Positions 58,603-64,000 of a stretch of DNA of 64,000 nucleotides are shown piece after piece. Position 1 is the first letter of the stretch; every line of letters begins with the position of its first letter. The notes under the pieces are model-generated. The model had not been told where the DNA came from and did not search any database. It saw only the letters and a program-made list of their open reading frames with translations. Source of the stretch: Henckelia pumila (taxonomy: Eukaryota > Streptophyta > Magnoliopsida > Lamiales > Gesneriaceae); assembly GCF_033568475.1 (NCBI RefSeq), contig NC_133123.1:150985753-151049752 (forward strand), given 5' to 3'. A program made the position numbers and the translations under genes.

Positions 58603-58803
58603 GGATCTTGTTAACTACTAGAATCATGGAAATGGCTTCTTACTTAGGATCTTCTGATACTCCGCGGGTTCACTGAGTGAATTGTTTGAATGAAGATCAA
58701 AGTTGGAAACTACTTCAAGAAATGGTTTTTGGACAACAATCTTGTCCTCTCCAACTCGTGGGAGTCGGGAAGAAGATTGCCAAATTTTGCGGTGGACTTC
58801 CAC
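58603..58803 (+). pseudogene. NLR3, second piece (NB-ARC, RNBS-B to GLPL)
   Basis: This corresponds to about residues 281-344 of NLR1: ILLTTRIMEMASYLGSS, NEDQSWKLLQEMVFGQQSCP and KKIAKFCGGLPL. It contains an in-frame TGA where NLR1 has CAA after VH. The stretch between the coiled coil and this point (P-loop and kinase-2) is missing, so the copia insertion was accompanied or followed by loss of host sequence. Confidence 0.85.
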
Positions 58804-60740
58804 TGTAACGCCCGAAATTATTTAATTTTAATCCGAGAATATTTAATTTGGGAATATTTGGAGTTTTGATTTAAATTCTAATATTCTTAAATTATTTAGG
58901 ATTGAAATTGAATGAAATGAAAAGTTGAGGACTGAATTGCAAATTTTGAAGACTTGAGGGGCCAAAGTGCAAAATCCTTATTTTTAGTTGGACACATGTT
59001 ATGTTTATTAGCATGCACGTGTGATACAACACATTTCTATCAGATTTTTCAGAGAAGGAAACCGATGGAATGAACAAGGAAAGCTTCAACATTTTCTTCA
59101 TCTTCCAATTCACATATCTTGAGTTCCGGATATCCGATTTCGATTCCGAAAGATGTTCTGGAATCCTTGCAACAAAACCTTCGATTTGATGTAAGTTTTC
59201 TTTTAGTTCATCATGATTTGAGAATTCGAAATTGACAGAGATCAGAACTTTGTATGGAATTGTTGTTGATGAGCTTCTATACTTTGTTATGTTGAAGTTG
59301 GGTTGAAGAATGGCTTGTTGGATTAGTTCTTATGATTTCCCAGCTATGATTTGAATTATATGTTTGCTGATATGTTGAGTTTGGATTGATATATAGCTGA
59401 TATGATTATAGAATTGTTATAGTTGCGTTCGGGATTGCCGAGTTTATACCGATATGCCGTCGAACTTTTGATTTGAGGTGTTTTACTATCTTTTGCTTGA
59501 GCTGCTATTGAGATGAGATTAAGATGATGTTCTTTGGCAATGCTGTTGTGGTTTCAGCTTATAAACAAGAGCCATCGAGCTTGAGAACATCGAATTCGAA
59601 CCGGTAGAGAATTGAAGCAAGGTTTGAAGCTATTCTACAATAGAGTTGTATGGTTTTGAGCAGATTTTGAGTCAAGGCTTATATTGGTTTATTGTACAGC
59701 TTTGGACGGTTAGAAGACACCATAAACATCACATTTGAAAGGTAAAAGTGGACTACTACTTGAATGAGATTATAATTCGAGATGGTTTGTATCGAGTTCC
59801 CTAAATCACATACTTATTTGCTTATTTGCTTTTATATGTTTTCCTATGAATGTTTGAATAAGTCTTGATGTTAATGAATGTGGTTTGATTGATATATATT
59901 GAATTCATCTTGAAAGACTTGTTCTTTGATTTTGAAATGAACGGAAACGTTCGATTAGACGATTTGAGGGATTGTATATGTATGGCCTGAGTGGTTGTTT
60001 TATCCTAGCGTCTGATTTACATATATAATGGCTTCAAAGTCTAGAGAAGCAAGATAAGTAGCCCCACCTCGATTGGGAGTGTCGGTGGATTAGCTATGAT
60101 ATCTTCTTCTCGGGATCCCAACCGACGAGATAAGAGACGAACCTTGTTTTAAAACATGCATTGTCTTGATTTATATCATGAGTTTGATATATGTTTTATA
60201 TGCATGTTTAGTTTCTTTTACTGGGAAATGTGTTTCCCACCAGAGTTATCTGGCTATTGTTGTGTTGTATGTGTCATGGCAATAGGCGGAAGTGGAACCG
60301 GGCAAAAGCGAATGTGAAGAACAAGGGATGAGAAGAATAGCGTGATGATCCGAGTTTAGATGGTTTGTGTGAGCTGTCATGATAATGTTGAGTTTTATAA
60401 ACATGATATGTTAGAGCTACTTGCACCAAGACTTGTTGGTGATTAAGTTGTTGTCTTGTTGATGTATATAGGATTTGAAAAGATGTGTAAATCCTTGAGA
60501 CAACATGTTGTTGTAGCTTAATGCTTTTTCTATAACAATAAATCTTTTTGTTATGTTAGCTTATCTTGATATGCTTTTAAGGCCTTGTTATGAATCGATT
60601 ATATCAACTTATATCATGTTAGAATACATGTTAGTTTATGATTTGGAATAGGCTTTGTATGATTTGATAGTAGATGAGAAGTGAATGAAGGAATAGAGTT
60701 GACAACAACTTAGTATCTGTTCTTTTTCTTCTGGACGTGT

Positions 60741-60925
60741 GCTCGCTCGATCGGGCAATTCCTGCCGATCGAGCAAGGCTTCCATTTCCTGGACAGAAGG
60801 TGTACTCAACTTGGCTCGCTCGATCGGTGAATATTGACCGATCGAGCGAGGCCAAAACTTTGCAAACCCGAGAGTTGAGCTTTAAGTGCTCGCTCGATCG
60901 GTAGTTTTTTACCGATCGAGCGAGG
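60741..60925. repeat. Three GCTCGCTCGATCGG hairpins
   Basis: Hairpins at 60741-60777, 60813-60853 and 60888-60925. Each has the arm GCTCGCTCGATCGG and its inverse CCGATCGAGC(G/A)AG, with loops of 9-12 bases that differ between units. A fourth half-unit occurs near 61030 within the end duplication. They are far more GC-rich than the surroundings. Confidence 0.85.
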
Positions 60926-61156
60926 TGCTCACTTTTAAAATTTTTTTTAATTTTGTTTAGACTTTGATTCTTGTCTATTATTTACAATGATTCGATTAAT
61001 GAGAGATTAGAACTCGGGTCGTCACAACAGGTTTTTACCGATCGAGCGAGGTGCTCACTTTTAAAAAAAGAATTTTTTTATTTTGTTTAGACTTTGATTC
61101 TTGTCTATTATTTACAATGATTCGATTAATGAGAGATTAGAACTCGGGTCGTCACA
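60904..61156. repeat. Tandem duplication of the solo-LTR end
   Basis: Two copies run from TTTTTACCGATCGAGCGAG to GGGTCGTCACA, ending at 61026 and 61156. They differ mainly in a poly-A/T stretch and are separated by ACAGG. Confidence 0.85.
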
Positions 61157-61171
61157 TCCACTCACCATTTT
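61157..61171 (+). pseudogene. NLR3, third piece (15 bp after GLPL)
   Basis: TCCACTCACCATTTT continues the GLPLTI codons of NLR1 (CCACTCACCAT) straight after the solo-LTR element; the next element begins at 61172. Only the contiguity with the second piece makes this tiny remnant recognisable. Confidence 0.7.
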
Positions 61172-62568
61172 TGTAAGGACCCGATGCTAATTACCCTATT
61201 ATTTGGCTAGATTTGATAATAATTATTTTAAAGTGGTGAATTAAAATAATTAAGCCAGATAATTAAATTGTGTGTTAAAAATATGTATTATAAAATATCG
61301 GTGTATAGATTGTATTAAAATACATATTTAATTTTCATGGCACACAGGAGCTGGAATTAAATTAATTGGGTCAAGTTTGGACTCAATTAAATATAGAACA
61401 CACACAAAAGCATACAATATATTATTACATGCATTTCTCTCTCCTCCCAATCTATCCCTCTCGACCGTGCACTCTATTCTCCTCTTCCTTCTTATTTTAT
61501 TTTCATTTCGTTTCTTCAATCGGCGATATCTCCTCCGTCGTTGCTCCAAAAATTATTTCGAGCATAGTTCCGGAATCCTCGCGACGAGAGCTTTCTTTTG
61601 ATACCAATTTTGTAAGCTTTTCTTGCACTTTCAGAAAACCCATTCCGATCGACGCCGCCTTCGCCGCCCCTAGCCGCCGTCCGATCGTCGCCTGAGCTAG
61701 GAGGAGTGTTATTTCGGTTATTTGGACCTTTAATTCGGAACTTTGAGGTATATTGTTTGAATTTGGGAATTTTGGTTGAATTCGAATCCAAATAATTGAT
61801 ATATAATTGTTTGATGGTTGTAGTTGCTATATTTGAGCCGATTGGAGGTAAAGATCGAAGTCCCTATTTTTATGGAATTATTTTCGAAAATTCAGATTGT
61901 ATATATAGGGGATTTTCGAATTATTGTGTTGAATTATTGAATGTTTGGGTCTTGGAATATCTTAGAATTAATACATATTAATTCTAGTATTTTTGGAAAT
62001 TTATCGAAATTTTTTCAGAATATTAATTTGGGTATTTTCGACCCTAGGATTGGATATTTGAATTGTTGGAAGTTGAAATATATGCTAGGATTGATGGAAA
62101 TGGTAATTGCCTCAGGTTTGGAGTAATTAGACAGAGTTGTATTTTTGGGACATGTAATATCAGCTCAGGGAGTGTTTGTTGATCCCAGTAAGATTGATGA
62201 TGTCCTTAATTGGACAACACCCAGGAATGTTTCTGAGATTCGTAGTTTCTTGGGATTGGCTGGATATTATAGGCGATTTATCGAAGGATTTTCTAAAATA
62301 GCGAAGCCTATGACATAACTGACACAGAAAGATTGACGTTTTGTTTGGACTAGAGAGTGTGAAACTAGTTTTCAGACTTTGAAAGAAAAGTTAACCACAT
62401 CCCCTGTTTTAGCTTTACCTTCGGGCTCAGGTGGGTTTGTCGTTTGTACAGATGCTTCTCTAAATGGACTGGGATGTGTTTTGATGCAGCATGAGCGAGT
62501 TATTGCTTATGCATCACGTCAGTTGAAGCCTCATGAAACTCGATATCCAGTTCATGATTTAGAGTTGG

Positions 62569-63246
62569 GTGCCATTGTATTTGTTTGTGATATTTTCTGA
62601 TCACAAAAGTCTTAAGTATATTTTCACACAATCTGATCTAAACATGAGACAACGTCGCTGGATGGAATTGCTTAAGGACTTTGATTGTGATATTCAATAT
62701 CAACCCGGTAAGATGAATCTAGTTGCAGATGATCTTAGCCGAAAAGTTCAGAATGCAATGTTAACATCTATTACAATCTCTAAAGTCCATGAGCACTTGG
62801 GGACTTCAGGTTGGACTTACCAACCTAGTGGTGACTACGTTATGGTTTCATCTATTCAAGTTGAACCACAAATAGTTTCTGACATCAAAAAAACACAAAG
62901 GACTGATCCTTATATTCAGAAGTTGAAAGAATTGTCTCAAACAGGACAACCAGATAAGTTTGATGTCACTTCAGATGGAATTTTGCGTTTTAAAGGAAGA
63001 CTTGTGGTTCCAAATTTGATAGACTTGAAAGAAGCTATCTTGCGAGAAGCACATTGTAGTCGACACAGTGTTCACCCAGGAAATAGGAAGATGTATCATG
63101 CCTTGCGATCACAGTTTTGGTGGGAAGGCATGAAAACGGAAATTTCAGACTTTGTAGCAAGATGCTTGAATTGCCAACTGGTTAAAGCTGAGAGGATGAG
63201 ACCTGGTGGTATGTTACACAGTCTGGAAGTGCCACAGTGGAATTAG
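62569..63246 (+). CDS. RNase H end and integrase zinc finger of gypsy fossil D
   Basis: Shows [38 protein letters not shown] and the integrase HHCC region ([33 protein letters not shown]). Fossil part of a mobile element. Confidence 0.8.
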   Translation: MPLYLFVIFSDHKSLKYIFTQSDLNMRQRRWMELLKDFDCDIQYQPGKMNLVADDLSRKVQNAMLTSITISKVHEHLGTSGWTYQPSGDYVMVSSIQVEPQIVSDIKKTQRTDPYIQKLKELSQTGQPDKFDVTSDGILRFKGRLVVPNLIDLKEAILREAHCSRHSVHPGNRKMYHALRSQFWWEGMKTEISDFVARCLNCQLVKAERMRPGGMLHSLEVPQWN

Positions 63247-63258
63247 GAGCACATTGCT

Positions 63259-63879
63259 ATGGATTTCGTGACACACCTACCTCGATCTGTGCATGGTTGC
63301 GATGCTATTTGGGTGATTGTTGATAGACTGTCGAAATCAGCCCATTTCATTCCATATGATCGAACTTGTTCTTATAAGAAAATGGCTAAGTTGTACATTG
63401 ATAATGTGGTGAGATTGCATGGTGTGCCAGTAACCATAGTATCTGATCGTGATCCAAGATTTACTTCAAAATTTTGGGCTAGTCTGCAATCAGCCTTGGG
63501 TTCAAAGTTAGCGATGAGCACTACCTATCACCCACAGACAGATGGCCAGTCAAAGAGAACCATCCAAACATTGGAAGACATGTTGAGAGCTGTGGTGATG
63601 GATTTCAGTGGCAGTTGGCAAGAATCGTTATCTTTGGTTGAATTATCCTACAATAACAGTTTCCATACTTCGATTGGAATGGCTCCTTTTGAAGCCTTGT
63701 ATGGAAGAAAGTGCAGATCTCCAACTTGCTGGGAAGAAGTAGGAGAACGACGATTGGCTATGCCTGAATTCGTGCAGGAGATGAAGGACAAAGTTGTCTT
63801 GATCAATAAAAGAATTAAAGCAGCCCAAGATCGCCAAGCTAGTTATGCCAACAAAAGGCGTAGACCTTTAGAATTTTAG
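63259..63879 (+). CDS. Integrase core of gypsy fossil D
   Basis: Shows MDFVTHLPRSVHGCDAIWVI, VVRLHGVPVTIVSDRDPRF, STTYHPQTDGQSKRT, LVELSYNNSFHTSIGMAPFE and YGRKCRSPTCWEEVGE. Fossil part of a mobile element. Confidence 0.82.
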   Translation: MDFVTHLPRSVHGCDAIWVIVDRLSKSAHFIPYDRTCSYKKMAKLYIDNVVRLHGVPVTIVSDRDPRFTSKFWASLQSALGSKLAMSTTYHPQTDGQSKRTIQTLEDMLRAVVMDFSGSWQESLSLVELSYNNSFHTSIGMAPFEALYGRKCRSPTCWEEVGERRLAMPEFVQEMKDKVVLINKRIKAAQDRQASYANKRRRPLEF

Positions 63880-64000
63880 GTTGGTGATTATGTTTTTCTG
63901 AAAGTTTCACCGTTTCGTGGTACTATGAGATTTGGGCGTAAAGGGAAGCTAGCTCCTCGTTATATTGGTCCGTATGTGATTGTTGAGAAGATTGGTATTT

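Larger units (their letters stand above)
58804..61156. mobile_element. Solo-LTR-like element in NLR3, TSD TCCAC
   Basis: 2353 bp with ends TGTAACGCCCG...GGGTCGTCACA and perfect 5-bp target duplications TCCAC at 58799-58803 and 61157-61161. There are no internal gag or pol parts, so a solo LTR of a large Ty3/gypsy element is the simplest reading. Its last about 125 bp are present twice in tandem (ends at 61026 and 61156). Three hairpins with GCTCGCTCGATCGG arms lie at 60741-60925. Age cannot be estimated without a partner LTR. Confidence 0.8.
61172..64000 (+). mobile_element. Ty3/gypsy fossil D, running off the window
   Basis: Begins TGTAAGGACCCG directly in NLR3, with about 950 bp of LTR-like, non-coding sequence. 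Then come reverse-transcriptase end, RNase H ([31 protein letters not shown]) and integrase ([72 protein letters not shown]). The type is that of plant Tekay/Del-like chromoviruses. No gag is visible and the 3' end lies beyond the window. Broken, with several breaks. Confidence 0.82.

Overview
The window is plant nuclear DNA, most likely from an asterid and probably a Lamiales relative. The signs are very AT-rich intergenic DNA, GT-AG introns, Rx-type CC-NB-ARC-LRR genes that begin MAAYAALLALARS or MSAYAAFLALARS (close to the R1-like late-blight homologues of Lamiales), plant SINE and MITE debris, and young LTR elements. The species cannot be fixed from the sequence.

Layout, left to right. 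1-4338 is gene-free and holds short repeats and MITE-like fold-backs. 4339-5879 (-) is a three-exon F-box/LRR/FBD gene. 5880-8162 holds a Tourist-like MITE and a tRNA-derived SINE with a 16-bp target duplication; a paralogous empty site for the SINE lies near 1270. 8163-9710 (+) is TIM8, a two-exon gene for a small mitochondrial chaperone. 10695-10830 is the orphan 5' flank of a lost NLR gene. 10831-22544 is a Ty3/gypsy fossil (A, +) with a second gypsy fossil (B, -, 13865-20815, target duplication TGCCA) nested inside it. 22545-29257 is a young Ty1/copia fossil (C, -). 29258-31268 is the 3' half of an NADPH oxidase (RBOH) gene without its front half. 31564-34158 is an intact NLR (NLR1). 35953-46294 is a 10.3-kb Mutator-like DNA transposon with 9-bp target duplications, about 474-bp terminal inverted repeats full of hairpins, a MURA-type transposase and a captured plant-mobile-domain gene. 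46449-49088 is a second intact NLR (NLR2), starting 155 bp beyond the end of that transposon. 49089-53430 is gene-free with duplicated segments. 53431-54834 is the 3' part of a LINE with an RNase H domain. 55260-61171 is a third NLR (NLR3) reduced to three pieces by a copia fossil (E) and a solo-LTR-like element. From 61172 to the window end is another gypsy fossil (D, +).

Taken together, this is an NLR cluster with two apparently functional members, one wreck and one promoter remnant, heavily colonised by mobile DNA, beside two ordinary housekeeping-type genes on the left. LTR comparison by eye ranks the insertions A (about 2% divergence), then B (about 1.6%), then C (about 0.6%), which agrees with the nesting. 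The most striking object is the transposon at 35953-46294: both its genes are full length apart from one visible lesion each, and its ends show a hairpin architecture that looks conserved by covariation.
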